From Taxillus chinensis (Eukaryota > Streptophyta > Magnoliopsida > Santalales > Loranthaceae), in contig JAKCVP010000022.1 in assembly GCA_023512835.1 (NCBI GenBank), positions 248,001 to 312,000 of the forward strand: DNA of 64,000 nucleotides, in the 5' to 3' direction. The notes below the pieces were generated by a model. That model saw only the letters and a program-made list of their open reading frames with translations, ran no database searches and was not told the origin of the DNA. Of this stretch, positions 21,501-33,127 are shown in pieces. Every line of letters begins with the position of its first letter. The first letter of the stretch is position 1. A program made the position numbers and the translations under genes.

Positions 21501-23535
21501 GCGCGTGTTCTGCTTTACTGATCGAGCGGTCGGTACATACGCCAGATGTCAAGCCCATGACACTTCCCTGATACCAACCTCAATGCCTTATACTGTCGCG
21601 GCTACCATGATATTGTCATGGGCAACTGCCCATGTCGCTCTAGATCGGCTGGCTCGGGTACAGGCTGGTGAAACCGTGCTCATAAACTCATCAGCGGGCA
21701 CCTTTGTCCAAGCTGCATTGCAATTGGCCCGCCTGAGAAGAGCCAGAGTCCTTCTCGCCACCGACTCCGCGACGAAACGTGCGAAACTCTGCGAAATATA
21801 CCAATTACCGGAGCACTGCGTACTTGACGATCGGGGTAGTACGTTTTCCACTGTGGTCAAGCAGCTCACACAGAACAAAGGTCTCGACGTGGTCCTCACA
21901 ACGCGAGGTGGCGAAAGTTTGGAACAATCACTGGCTCTCCTGGCGCCGTTTGGTAGAGTCGTGAGATTAGGGAAGCCTCTGACTACGTCTGACGTTGACA
22001 TTGAAGCGGCCATTGGTCATAAAGGGGCCACTTACAGCTCAGTGGATTTGTATGATCCAGAAGCGGCCGCAATCCGATCAGTTGCCATTGCTGAGATGTT
22101 GAAGTTGATTTCGGAGAACTCGACGGATTTTCACACGACACTGCCTATACACCAATTTTCTGCGTCGAAAGCGATTGATGCTTTCCGCTGTTTGCAATCT
22201 GGGCACGAAGCTGGTGCAGTCGCAATCGAATTCAACGGAGGCGGAGAGATCCAAGTAAGCTATACTCCATTCCCACACATTGAAGTGCGACTAAAGCATG
22301 CAGTATCATGAGCCCGCGGTACGTCCGGCGACTTTCGTGTCCGACGGTATATACATCATTGCTGGAGGTCTCGGTGGCCTCGGCAGGAGCCTTATACGAT
22401 GGATGGTCCACCGTGGTGCGCGTAACATTGTCGTCCTCTCGAGATCTGGAGCAACGAAATCTCCACATGCAATGTCTTTTGTGAAGCGTCTCCGGAAAGA
22501 CGGCGTAAGTATCGCAGTGCCCAAGTGCGACATAACGGACGGAACGCAAGTTGAGAGCACCCTCAAAGAAGCCACGAGACTTTCCAATCTCAAGATAAAA
22601 GGCTGCATACAAGCCGCGATGGTCCTCCAGGTTGGCTATCCTTGCTCCACCGGTCGGGTTTCCGAAGTGCTAACTCATTCAAGGATGCAAACATGCGCGA
22701 CATGACATTGGACAGAATGAAAGCGGCACTTGCTCCTAAAGTTCGAGGCACCCTGAACCTGGTCGACTCTCTGCCTGATGATATGGACTTCTTCATCATG
22801 CTCTCGTCTGTCAGTGGCGCCTACGGGGGATACTCACAGACCAACTATGCCGCTGGAAATACGTTCCAGGATGCCCTCGCGCGTAGTCTTGCGGGCAAGG
22901 CCTGCCGTGCTGTCTCGCTCAATCTCGGCCCCATCGAGACCGCTGGCTATGCCGCTGAACACAATCTTGTTGATCAGATGACAAATCTGGGTTATGGCTC
23001 CGCGACTGTGGAGCAAGTGCTCGACCTACTGGGGCTACTGTGTGACCCAACGTGGCACATGCCTAACGGGCCTATTGAAGACACGCAAATGATGCTGGGC
23101 CTTCCAATGCCAGACAGCACTCAAGCAAGTGATTTGGGTATGCTCAATCGGCCGACGTTTCGACTCCTTCACCATGTATCTTCTGGCGGGGATCATATCG
23201 ACGGAAAGGAAAATCTGCCGATCCGCCAGCACTTTGCAAAGGAGATTGTCGACGCCGAAGACATTGCGGCAGCCACTTCCATCCTGGTCACAGGACTTCG
23301 CACAAAGCTCAGTGCGGTCCTTAATGTGAAGTTCACAGAAGTCGATCCAATGAGATCTTTAGATCGGGCAGGCATTGATTCTCTCATGGCTGTGGAGATC
23401 AAACACTGGTTTCTCAAGGAGGTCAAGGTCGAAGTTCCGGTGCAACATATTTTGACTCAAGGTAGTCTCGTCGCTCTGTGTGAGGGTGTTGTGGGCGAAG
23501 TTCGAGCAACCAGTCAGACATCTGACAGACTGTGA
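15547..23535 (+). CDS. Highly reducing polyketide synthase (KS-AT-DH-MT-ER-KR-ACP)
   Basis: Eight exons: 15547-15723, 15775-15919, 15969-16828, 16880-17507, 17555-18681, 18730-22254, 22304-22630 and 22684-23535; 2546 residues, usual for the class. The ketosynthase has Cys177 (DTACSSS), His313 (EAHGTGT) and His351 (NIGHLEG). The acyltransferase has GQGAQW and a nucleophile at Ser649 within GFSSGE, where GHSxGE is usual. The dehydratase has His978 (HxxxGxxxxP) and Asp1163. The C-methyltransferase has ELGSGTGG at 1427-1434. The enoylreductase nucleotide motif at 1965-1973 reads NSSAGTFVQ instead of the common HxAAGGVGQ. The ketoreductase has GGLGGLG at 2175-2181, Ser2305 and Tyr2318. The carrier domain has Ser2496 (GIDSL). 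No thioesterase or other release domain follows. It makes a reduced, probably methylated chain; the product cannot be read from sequence. Confidence 0.97.
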
Positions 23536-23653
23536 ACAAAGTATCACGAATTCAACGGAACGTATCTGATTTGAACAGACCCAGCTTCGCGGCACCTCTA
23601 CGTGCTTCTCCACAGCTCACTCATTCTTCCCTTTGACTAATCTTTGCGAGACC
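23536..23653. other. Convergent 3' ends, PKS and P450
   Basis: 118 bases separate the two stop codons, so the untranslated ends of the facing transcripts probably overlap. No separate feature was seen. Confidence 0.6.
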
Positions 23654-25213
23654 TCAGCTCGCAAAATGCATCTTTACCTTCACACCGTTGGCGCTCTTTG
23701 CGCTCAGTGCTGCTCGAAGGCACGCAGGTTCAACATCACATGGGTGCAGTCGGTCGAATGTCTGCATCAACCTCACCATATAAAACCCGGCGAGAGTCAG
23801 CGCAAGGTTTTGCCCCAGGCACACGCGCGGACCGCGACTGAAAGGGACGTATTCCCATCCTATTGCATTACCCTCATTCCACCGGCTAGATCGGAAGCTG
23901 CTCGCATCGGCGCCCCAGATTTGGTGGTCCCTGTGCAGAATATAGACACTGATGAATATAAGTGCTCCTTTTGGTACTAAAATCTCAGCTTTACCATCCG
24001 CGCCCCCTCCCTCTGGAAGAGTCGTATCGCGAAGAGCCTCCCGCGAATTAAATGGAATGCTGGGGCTCAGGCGAAGAGTCTCTTTCATGACGTTCTGCAG
24101 CGGGTGGCAATTCTGTAGCTTCTCCATAGTGATGGCTCCAGTCTTAATCGTACTCCCGAAAGTTTGAATTACTGAGCTCCGAAGGTGGTTGTATTCTTCT
24201 GGGTAGCGAGCGAGATAAAACACCATCCAGCTAAGAAGACTAGCTGTCGTATCCCGTCCAGCAAGAGCGATGTTGAGTAGTTGATAGCGAGCATATGCAG
24301 GATCTCTCGTGTCACTAAGTAGTGCGTGGAGGAAGCTGCCTTGCTGCTCGGAATCAGCCGTTTTCGCGTCAAGTATGCGTGCATCGACCCAATCGTGGAT
24401 GATTCGGAGGTCCTGTCGAAAATGGCGAGGATTCAGCAGCCAGTAGAGAGCCCCCAAGTTCGAACGCTCGCTAATCATGTGTTGCGCGCGATCAAAGGCT
24501 GCCATGAAGGTGTTGTTAACTGACGCTTGCTTACCAATCAAAGTATTCGCGCACTGCCCGAAAAACATATTGGTGGTAGAGTCCATCATAAGCTTAAGAA
24601 AAAGCGGTTGCATGTCGACCATTTCAGTCCATCCGTCTCCTGATGACACCTGTATGATCTTCAGCAGATTTTCGTACAAGCCATCTTCTGCGGTCAGATC
24701 TTGAATCTGAGATCTGGCAAAATATGGTCGCAGCAGTGATCGGTTATGGGACCAGAGCTTCCCGTCGCTGGCGAACTAGAAGGAGTCATTATCTCAGACT
24801 TTGGTGCTTTGGAAGTCAGCAAGCGGACATACGATGCCAGAGCTGACCAAAGGCGCAAAAGCTCCGTTTCTTGCCGCACCAAAGCCAAAGTCATTGAATC
24901 TGCTCTGTAGCATTGCCTCCACATTGCGAGGGCTCGATGTCGTCAATGCGATCAGCCCGGGCATTTGCAAGTCAAGGGTTGTAACTCTGCGACCGGCAGC
25001 AGCGGATGTCTGAGCGTACAGAGTCTCAAAGAACCGCGGCAGTGTATCTGTATGGACTGCATCACGCATGGAGGTGATCGCACTGACATTCATCAGATCC
25101 CACCAAGGTCGCTCTCGTTTGGCAGGTACGACCTTCGTTGTGCGCTTGCGGCGTGCATTGTAGCGGATAGCAAGTAGTACGGCAGCAAGAGCCGCAAACA
25201 AGGCCGCAAGCAT
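23654..25213 (-). CDS. Cytochrome P450 monooxygenase, ER-anchored (CYP52-like motifs)
   Basis: Two exons on the minus strand, 25213-24833 and 24775-23654 (57-bp intron), 500 residues, a normal P450 length. Residues 2-20 form the N-terminal membrane anchor, followed by a basic patch and a PW hinge. The I-helix reads ALAGRDTTA, the K-helix ExxR is E359-R362 (KETLR), and the heme loop is PFSRGPRVCLGQ with the iron ligand Cys446. FxxGPRxCLGQ recalls the CYP52/alkane-hydroxylase side of fungal P450s, which often oxidise fatty-chain ends. Assignment to that clade is inference. It faces the PKS, and its start lies 496 bp from that of the thioesterase, so co-regulation with both is likely. It probably hydroxylates the polyketide. 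Confidence 0.95.
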
Positions 25214-25709
25214 GACGCTGAGATTTCACCACAAAGAGCAGTGCTGGTCAAGTCCTTGATCGAAGTAGTGCCAGCCGGTGGGGCTTGCATACGTATAAGC
25301 TGGAAAGACGCTCGGACACAAGTTACGGTCGCTTGGGGGCAGAACAAAGCATGACGCCAGCCGCTGGCCTGATGCGCAAGGACTTGCCCTCCAAGTCCTC
25401 GTCGCTCAACGCGAGCATTTGAGAAGCGTGGGATCATCTTACCGAGTATCGCATAAAGCAAAAAGCACTACAGGAGACTTACAGTGGAGCTCCGAGGGCA
25501 AGAGCGTGCACCTCTCCACGTAGCTCAGCACGCTGAGAGGTACACGACCACGCGAAGACGTACTTGGGATCGACATAGACGTACCCGAGCCCCGAGGTCC
25601 TCCTTCTTCCTCCACGAATGCTCAGCCACCTGCGCTTCAATACTCCAGTCATTTCTCCATTTGTCGCATCATCTCTCACTGGATTAGGTAGCATTGTCGA
25701 AGAAGAAAC
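25214..25709. promoter_or_regulatory. Divergent promoter region, P450 / thioesterase
   Basis: 496 bases between two opposed starts. Both promoters must lie here. Short frames on either strand overlap the 5' ends and look accidental. No clear regulatory palindrome was recognised. Confidence 0.5.
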
Positions 25710-26784
25710 ATGTCAACCTCGAAGCGCCCGGCAGCTCCTGCGACTTTCCAGGAATGGCTCAGGACTGAGCCATTATCTTCAGATGAATATATTGCTGTCC
25801 ACCCCACAATAAGCAACTCCATTGACGATCGGGACACAGCCGGATTCGGAGGGCTGACCTTCGCTTTCGCAATCAATGTGGGCTATTCGACAGTTCCAAG
25901 CACACATCGCCTTTACAGTTGCGTCGGCCACTTCCTGAGTCTGGCTCGAGCAGGTCTACCACTCCGTGCAACTGTCACCAATGTGCGGGATGAGAGAGCT
26001 TTTGTCACACGACGCGTGGACGTCTTTCAAACCTTTTCGCGGTCGGACGGGCCAGAGGCCAAACAGCCCATTGCCGCAATGCAGTTGGACTTCCATTTAC
26101 CAGAGCCCGCGACTCTACTCACCTACTCCGCCTCACCGCATCAGTCATACACTCCACCATCCGAGGCCTGGACAGAGCCGCAAATGCGCGCACATGCGAA
26201 AAGTAAGGGCATAAAAGAAGGCATGCTGAAAATGGTCGACAATGCCATGCTCGCCCGCAAGCACTACTTCGAACTCAGGAGCCCGCCAGAAAGCTTCATG
26301 GCTGATACCCTGCACGGATGGTTTCCTGCTTTGGGAGAAGTCCAAAAGGACAAAAGCATTACCGAAAGGATAGGTGCCTATTACTGGCGGTGTTTGGAGA
26401 AACTCGAAACACAAGGTAAGTTTTCGTCGCCGAAAGCAGTCTCTTGCCCGGCGCATGCAAACTAACAGATGAGTAGCTGCAAACGCAGCGGCTGTGGGTT
26501 TCCTGTGTGATGCAGGAATGCCAGTAACTCCACCAGCATTTGCAGATCTCGATTATACGAAGATTGGAAAGATGCTCTCGTTAGACTTTGCTTTTAGAGT
26601 CTTTGATAACAACATTGATGCTTCTCGGTGGTTGCTTCGCGAAGAGAAGACTGTCTCGGGCGGCGAAGGTCGCACATTCACAGAGTGCCGTGTATTTGAT
26701 GAGAATGGGAAGGTCGTAGCTTCAATGTCGCAGCAGTGTTTGCTCAGACCCAGGCGAACATCAACCCGGCCGACTAAGATATAA
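25710..26784 (+). CDS. TesB-like acyl-CoA thioesterase (double hotdog)
   Basis: Two exons, 25710-26415 and 26477-26784 (61-bp intron), 337 residues. The segment YSCVGHFLSLARAGLPLR, then TVTNVRDERAFVTRRVDVFQ, is the N-terminal hotdog pattern of fungal TesB/ACOT8-type thioesterases. DFHLPEPATLLTYSA follows, as in that family. The second hotdog is carried largely by exon 2 (LSLDFAFR, SRWLLREEKT, GRTFTECRVFDENGKVVASMSQQ). Such enzymes hydrolyse acyl-CoA thioesters. In this setting it might free the polyketide from the carrier domain, edit wrong chains, or process a CoA intermediate; choosing among these is inference. No C-terminal peroxisomal SKL is present (it ends TKI). Confidence 0.88.
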
Positions 26785-27377
26785 GAGGTCAACTAATGTG
26801 TAAATTTGAACGAAAGAACAGACGCTCGGCCATGCCCCGTGGGAATCTGCAAGTTCCGAATTCATAGCTAACGACGTCACATAACTAGCATCATCGGTAT
26901 AGATATGTGGCACAAGTCCCCGTGACAAAAAGTAGAGAAGGGTTGTTTTATTATCTCTCTATCTATTAGCTATTTAGTAACTTATATTCTGATCACGTGC
27001 AACGTTGTAGCCTTTTGAGGCACACAAATACGGAGGAGAGTCACGCGTATCGGATATAGCCTAGCGATGCGCGTGTGGCTAGGTACAGATCCTGAAGTTG
27101 GACTATCACTGTCAAGATGACCAGAGCTACTTGACTATCTAGTATTGATCTCTTATCTCGCATGGTCTTCGAGCAACAGACGTATCAGGATTACGCTACA
27201 CTCGACTGAAGCCTGACCACCTACTTGTCTGTCACTCCGCGTGTCTCAGTCCTGGGATTCCAATCACTTTGAGCCAGATCTCAAACTTGATCTCATTTCA
27301 GTTCCATCGACTGAAACCCTCCTGGGTCCCGTTGCGCAACTCATAGGCTTGCTTGATACACTTCCGCATCTGCAACA
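26785..27377. other. Intergenic region, thioesterase / hydrolase
   Basis: About 590 bases with no supported gene. A short AT-rich patch near 26945-26990 (TTTATTATCTCTCTATCTATTAG and following) resembles the composition of the mutated transposons and may be a small decayed remnant. The rest should hold the hydrolase promoter. Confidence 0.45.
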
Positions 27378-28154
27378 ATGGCAGACAAAAGGGCCGTCTT
27401 TCTCCTGGTCCATGGATCATGGCATGTCCCCCAACATTGGGCCCCCTTCTCAACAGAGCTCGAGAGCCAAGGGTACGAATGCATAATCCCCCACCTCCCA
27501 TCAAGCTCCAACAATCGACCCGCCAAATCCAAACTCTCCGACGATGTAAGCGCAATAGAAACGGCAATCCAACCGTATCTTGCCCAGTCACGGCGAATCA
27601 TAGTCATAGCGCATTCCATGGGCGGTCTAGCCGCTACTGAAGCCATGCGGGATCAGGCCATGACAACTCGCAAGCTCCGAGGCCTCGGAGGCGGCGTCTC
27701 GCATTTCATCTACGTCTGTGCTGTACTGCTTCAAGCTGGCGAATCGATCAAGACGGCGCGCGCGAGCGCTGGAACCTTACCGCAGCTGAACCCAATCATC
27801 GATCCAGACGCCGACGGTACCTCCTTTATAACCCGACCTGGTCGAGAGATTTTCTACCCTGATGTCAGTCAAGATTGGGCAGAGGCGGCAGAGGCTCTTC
27901 TAGTGCGATACTGCACGGGTATCTTCGCAGAGAAACTGACCTATGAGGCCTGGAGAGATATCCCAAGCACGTACATTGTATGTACCAAGGATGCTGCGCT
28001 GGCTCAGGAGCGTCAAAAGGCATTCGTCGATGCGGCCAATGGAGCTGGGGGTCGTGTCGACATTCTCACGTACCAGTCAGGCCACACGCCATTCTTGAGC
28101 ATGTTGCCCACAATGCTGGCTGACGTGGTTCGCATTGCTCACATTTCAGCCTGA
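27378..28154 (+). CDS. Alpha/beta hydrolase, small intronless
   Basis: Single exon, 258 residues. VFLLVHGSWH gives the oxyanion-hole region. The nucleophile is Ser80 in AHSMGG, the probable acid Asp205 (CTKDAAL) and the base His236 (YQSGHTPFLS), so the triad is complete. It belongs to the AB-hydrolase_6 type of short esterase/lactonase-like proteins. Free-standing hydrolases of this fold release chains from highly reducing PKSs that lack a thioesterase domain, which makes it a candidate releasing enzyme, along with the TesB-like protein. No secretion signal or membrane anchor is visible, so a cytosolic site is likely. It is the last gene I would include in the cluster. Confidence 0.92.
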   Translation: MADKRAVFLLVHGSWHVPQHWAPFSTELESQGYECIIPHLPSSSNNRPAKSKLSDDVSAIETAIQPYLAQSRRIIVIAHSMGGLAATEAMRDQAMTTRKLRGLGGGVSHFIYVCAVLLQAGESIKTARASAGTLPQLNPIIDPDADGTSFITRPGREIFYPDVSQDWAEAAEALLVRYCTGIFAEKLTYEAWRDIPSTYIVCTKDAALAQERQKAFVDAANGAGGRVDILTYQSGHTPFLSMLPTMLADVVRIAHISA

Positions 28155-28504
28155 TGATGGTCAAGCTAACGGGTCCTCCGTGGAGTTTCATTAATGGCTG
28201 TTTTGACTATGTCTAAAAAGTTGATGAAAGACCAAGGCCTAAGTTTGCTCAGCAGTGGCAGCGCTACTATGTACTTATGTCAGGTATCGAGACACTCGCT
28301 ACAAGAGGCAGCCTTCGACAATTGATCGGAATGCGAAGAGCATCATACGCGCAAGCGTCATAGGTCATTGCACAGCGTCTTCCGTAGATAGAAATAACTG
28401 GGTTCGGCGGCTGCTGCGATGGGAGCATCAGCGATTTAAAACGTAGTCAAGCCGAGTGTCTCTGTGGAGACGGATGCCTTCGGCTGGCGGAGGAGGGCTA
28501 CTCC
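28155..28504. other. Gap between cluster and conserved genes
   Basis: 350 bases between the convergent ends of the hydrolase and the Ap4A phosphorylase. No gene was seen. It marks the probable right border of the polyketide cluster. Confidence 0.5.
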
Positions 28505-29469
28505 CTATGTATCTCCAACGCCCAGCTCGCCGAGTACATTGTATGGACCCCTGGACTTCCATCCTTGCAGCTGCTCCTCATTGCTGACCCAAATTTGACA
28601 GAGCATACCTGTAGCATTGACAATATGACCATGAATACCCTCAGTAGTCGCACGACGGCGCGGGATAGTAAGGAGCCAATCTTTAGTCAGAATGACGTTG
28701 TGCGCGACCTGCTGAGTGCTGTCATTTGGCGCGATACCGAGCAGATTGCGGCATGCCTGCCAATGTGCACGATAGCTGGCTGCCAAAACGCGCCCTTGCA
28801 CTTTGTTGTCAACAGTCTGCGGTGGCCGCGTGAAGTAGGTCTGGAATGGCAATATGCTTCCCTCACCAGCCTGTAGGAAGTGGTCCAGAGGTAGCGAGGG
28901 CTCTTGTGGGACTTCCAATACCTGCATATGCTTATGCTGACGACTACTGCCGCCTTCTTTCCCGCCATTGAATATGACATAATGCGGTGTACTCAGAGAC
29001 GAGATGACAGCCCAGGCGGCGACTATATCGGTGTCGTCTAGCGGCTCGCTCTGTTTTCTCTTTGGGTCCTGGGTCAGCAGAATATACTGAGGCCGAAAAA
29101 CGCAGAACTTATTCAAGATCAGCTTGTGGGTCCCATTGATGTCTGCCAGAAAGAAGGCCGGGTCTGAATGGTCAATGTCACTTCCGTCACTTGGTGGGGG
29201 TCGCTTGTCGCTCTGTGCAGTGACGGTAGCTTCGCCATCCTTTGCGAGTTGCGGCTTTGCTTTGAAGCTGTGGCAGATGCGAAATTCAAACTGCCTACCG
29301 GTGAGTGACCGTCAGTCTGTCGTCAGATTATGACTTGCTGGGTGCGTACATTGATGCCCTGGTCCTTCAGGCGAATGGCTTCGGTTGGTTCGTAGAAAAG
29401 TTCGCCTTCCGCCTTCAGCTTGTCGAACTGCTTCAGCACAGCAGCCGTATCCAGTTTGAGATCTGACAT
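28505..29469 (-). CDS. Ap4A phosphorylase (ATP adenylyltransferase, Apa1/Apa2 type)
   Basis: Two exons on the minus strand, 29469-29350 and 29290-28505 (59-bp intron), 301 residues. The ATG at 29469 opens MSDLKLDTAAVLKQFDKL, as in homologues; the frame is open further upstream but not conserved-looking. NKFCVFRPQYILLTQ matches the substrate-binding part. The catalytic histidines lie in GGSSRQHKHMQ (His159 and His161), the HxHxQ triad of this HIT-related family. The enzyme splits diadenosine tetraphosphate with phosphate to ATP and ADP in the cytosol. Yeast Apa1 and Apa2 cannot be told apart from this alone. It is an ordinary housekeeping gene. Confidence 0.93.
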
Positions 29470-29779
29470 GTTGCTGTCGTTTCTACTGGTCCGGGGGGGA
29501 TGATATGCTTTCATTCGATGAAATTTGCAGGAAAAGATTATATGCGGTAGGTAGGTAGGCAGGAGCGGTAGGCATGCTGAGTGTCTGGGAGAAAGCACCC
29601 CGCTAGGCCTCAGGACACACCATGCCTCAGGATTGCGACATCTAGGGGCAGGACAACTTCATCTCTTCACCTCTGCACGCATTGAAATCCTTTGCATGCT
29701 GGAGACATCTAGTCCTGACCATTCTCGACATGTATCATGTTCAAAACCAGTCAGCATGTGCCATGCAACACGACAAGAC

Positions 29780-31001
29780 CTATCTACCGCCTGGCAACCA
29801 GCTTGCCAGAGCTTGCAACGGAGAGCGTGGACCGTCAGCTCCGGGTACTTCGCCAGCGCTCGGATCGCAAGCGTTCAATTGTTTATCGTAGCTTAACGGC
29901 AACATCGTCCACTTCCCGTCTGTTGTCACCGATACCAGATGGTTCCTTGGGATCAGTTGCCAGTCACCTGGTTCTGCCATTTCAGTCGTTGGCTCACTGG
30001 CGAGGATAAAGTGTTTACCATGCTCCGCTGCAGTCTTGAAGGCATGCTTTGGCTCGACGCCCTTGTTCGGATGCCCAGGGTATTTGCTGTTGAGCGTGAC
30101 CCCTGCTGTCTCACTGGCATACAAGCTCGGAGGCTCCTGGGTCTTGTGGTTTCTGAAGCGGACTGCCACCAATTTGCTCCCGTCAGTCACTGCAAGGTTC
30201 AAGCTGTTGGGTCGGGCATCTTTGCCCAACATCTTCAATTGCAGCTCGCAAACATCTGTCACTGTCCTCTGCAGTGCCGATAGCATCTGCTGGTTGCTGA
30301 AAAGCTCGTCCCAACTATCTTTTGCGCGTCCACCAGTCAAGTGGTGTATAAACAGAGCGGCCAAATGCTCCGAGTCCGTACTGCCATATATGTTGGCAAA
30401 CTCATCCCTCGTGAGTATCATGGAAAGCGGTCTGCAGCTTGATGAGTCTTGACTACCTTCGGAAGCAGGACGACTACTTACCTCTTGATGTCCAGGAAGT
30501 CTGACACAACGCCATTGTGCATGAATGTCTGCGTTTGGTCAGCCTAGGCCTCATCTCCCTTCACATCTGGGAGCGTACAAAACGGCCAAAAACAAAGGGA
30601 TGGCAATTGACAGACGCCGCAGGCGCACCCGATGATGCGCGAATGTGTGCAAAGACACAGGTGCTCTCCGTGTTGCTGCAAATACTCTTGAAGTTGAAGT
30701 CATTCATAAGAGGATTGGGCGACTTGTACAGCGCGGGTCGCAGACCGTCGATCTCTGCGATGAAGTTGGCCTGACTTGCGGTATACCATGCCACACCGAT
30801 ACCGTCCATGTTCAATAGGGAGTTTCGTGCCTTGATGAGCTTATCGTCGGCGTTATTGAGGTCATGGTCCTTCTCGTGGGGTAGTAGGCCTGGCAAGTAG
30901 TGTTTGGAGATCTGCTGCGTAATGGAATGGGCCGGCGTGATGAGGACGTCGGAGAGCAGGCATGGCTCTGTGGGCGAGTAATACACGAACCACCGGCACA
31001 T
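29780..31001 (-). CDS. DUG3: Dug3-type class II glutamine amidotransferase (glutathione degradation)
   Basis: Three exons on the minus strand, 31001-30579, 30528-30482 and 30431-29780 (introns 50 bp each), 373 residues. It starts MCRWFVYYSP, so Cys2 is the N-terminal nucleophile left after Met removal. VFAHIRASSG, then VNCHPFVFGR, then FMHNGVVSDF are the glutamine-binding stretches of the class II (Ntn) glutaminase fold, and GSTDSEHLAALF follows. In yeast, Dug3 with Dug2 and Dug1 breaks down glutathione in the cytosol. The middle exon is only 47 nt, yet it carries the conserved MHNG. It lies tail-to-head with the Ap4A phosphorylase gene, 310 bp apart. Confidence 0.92.
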
Positions 31002-31456
31002 GCTGGACTACTTGAAAGGTGAAGGAGTGTATCAGGGCCTAGGGCGATTTGCCAGATAGAAATGTCACCCTTCGGCTTAGGGAGGCTAATCTAGCTCAAG
31101 CGGATCGGCCACGCGACCCGAACGGCATGTTCAGGCAATGAGGGTTATCAAGGTGAATGAGCACATGAGGAAGCAGTGTCACATCCATTAAGTCCCTCCA
31201 TCATACCCAGAATGACCATAGTAGCTGCCGGCAATCAGTTGGCCACGATAATCCCGTCTGCCTCGTCCCTTCCGTGGCTCTCGAATGTCTGTTGAATGCC
31301 CCGCAGCTACGGTGAATCACTCATTTACGCGTGATCCAAAGCATCACTTCGAGGCATTGCGCAACTGACACTGCACACCCTCAAGATCTTTGCTGTGTGG
31401 TCGCATCTTCGCCCTGCAATACCGTGCCTCTCCCCTTACCTTTGCTCATATTTGCG
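31002..31456. promoter_or_regulatory. Divergent promoter region, DUG3 / CFIm25
   Basis: 455 bases between opposed starts, so both promoters lie here. An in-frame ATG at 31331 would extend CFIm25 by 42 residues that do not look conserved. No motif was recognised. Confidence 0.45.
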
Positions 31457-32390
31457 ATGTCTACCGTGACTAAGACGAGCCTCCAAACTGGGTTCCCTCC
31501 CCAGATACCAAAGGAGTTCAATGCCAACCAACCCAAGACGCTTCGCCTATACCCTTTGAGCAATTATACATTTGGGACCAAGGAACATCAGCCAGAAGAA
31601 GACCCATCAGTCCTTGCAAGGCTTAAGAGGTTGGAAGATCACTATACGGAACATGGGATGCGACGGACGTGTGAGGCCATACTCGTCTGCCATGAGCACA
31701 ACCACCCTCATATCCTGATGCTGCAGATTGCAAACGCATTCTTCAAATTGTGAGCCCCTCGAGGACCTCAAAATGGTGCATACATGCTAATCTAGATCAT
31801 TGACAGACCAGGGGATTACCTACGCGCCGAGGACGACGAGATATCAGGTTTCAAGAAGCGTCTGAATGAACGATTGGCTCCTCCGCCAAGTACTTCTCTG
31901 GCCTCAGAAGACTCGACCGAGTGGGAGATTGCCGACACTCTAGCTCAGTGGTGGCGGCCAAACTTTGAGACCTTCATGTATCCGTTCATTCCTGCCCACT
32001 GCACACGACCAAAGGAGTGCAAGAAGCTCTACCTGATTCAGCTGCCTCCGTCCAGAGTGCTTAGCGTACCCAAAAATATGAAGCTTCTTGCAGTGCCGCT
32101 GTTCGAACTCTACGATAACACAGCCAGGTACGGTCCTCAGTAAGTCCCCTACTAAGATTCTGGTCTTAGCTTCGCCTATAGGCATAGTCAGCCGTTCGAA
32201 CCCCGAACCCTTGGGTGTTCATGCTGACAATAACCACAGATTATCTGCTATTCCACATCTTTTGAGCCGGTACAACTTCGAATTTGTTGATGACAATGGA
32301 AACGTGACTTCCGCTACACCAGGCGGACCCTGGGGTGGGGAGACTGCCGGCGGTCAAGAGGCTGAGATGCAGGGCGACGGTGCTACTTAA
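31457..32390 (+). CDS. Cleavage factor Im 25-kDa subunit (CFIm25 / NUDT21-like)
   Basis: Three exons, 31457-31749, 31807-32139 and 32240-32390 (introns 57 and 100 bp), 258 residues. LRLYPLSNYTFGTKE is the signature opening of CFIm25. LRRTCEAILVCHEHNHPHILMLQ-like strands follow and the Nudix-fold core runs to PLFELYDN, then LLSRYNFEF. In animals this subunit binds UGUA in pre-mRNA and sets the poly(A) site. It keeps the Nudix fold without hydrolase activity. An acidic/Gly tail (about 30 residues) differs from animal versions. The nuclear mRNA 3'-processing role here rests on family membership. Confidence 0.9.
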
Positions 32391-33127
32391 GGTAGGCAAA
32401 CCATGCCCGAGGTATAGACTTGAGCCAGCCCTGAGAGGCGGCTCATTTGCAAAGACATCGCCAACCAGGATCGGTTTTTTTGAAACTGGTCAGAGTCTTC
32501 CAAGACTCAGCATCGCTTGGACTAAAGACTATCTACGTAACGCACTGTCAGATGACCCTGGAGTGTGCTTTACATTCTGACCAGAGATGTGAAGTTTGCA
32601 AGTTCCGCGTTTGGGAATTGCCGACAGTGACAATATATGACTGAACGCCTTTTCCTGATAGGAGAAGTGTCGTCGAGCGCCCACGCAAGCAGCACAGAGC
32701 ATGCCCCTTGAGGATGTGGTCTGAACGCGCAGAACGCGAATGATGTCTTGGACTGGTGAGGTTCATTGATACGCCAAACTCGACTTTGCTACCCAAGGCA
32801 AGGCAGCCTTGATTGGCGCCACGAAATAGGTACTGGCCTTTGAATGGATGGGAGACAACACGATCATAAGGTACTCTTTGCTTGAAATTATCCGTTCTTG
32901 ATAATTGTGCTCCTTCTTTGTTGACCTTTCGTAGCCATGAGCGCACGAGTCCAGCGCAGTGGCGTGGACAAGTATGGGCGAGGAGGCCATCAGTGTACCC
33001 AAAGGAAGTAACCCCCAGTAGCAATCCGACTCCCAGCACAGTCAGTCAACGTCGAAACCGCTTACTGCGGCCTCGAGCAGTAAATTATACCTCCCAGCCA
33101 CAGAGCGAGCTCTCAAGGACCAGCATA
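32391..33127. other. Non-coding stretch before the F-box-like gene
   Basis: About 740 bases. A 163-codon minus-strand frame crosses it but shows no family motif, biased composition or splice support, so I leave it out. The end should contain the promoter of the next gene. Confidence 0.45.

Noticed and set aside
32548..33039. 163-codon minus-strand frame before the F-box-like gene
   Set aside because: No motif, no splice support, basic composition typical of chance frames in this base composition.
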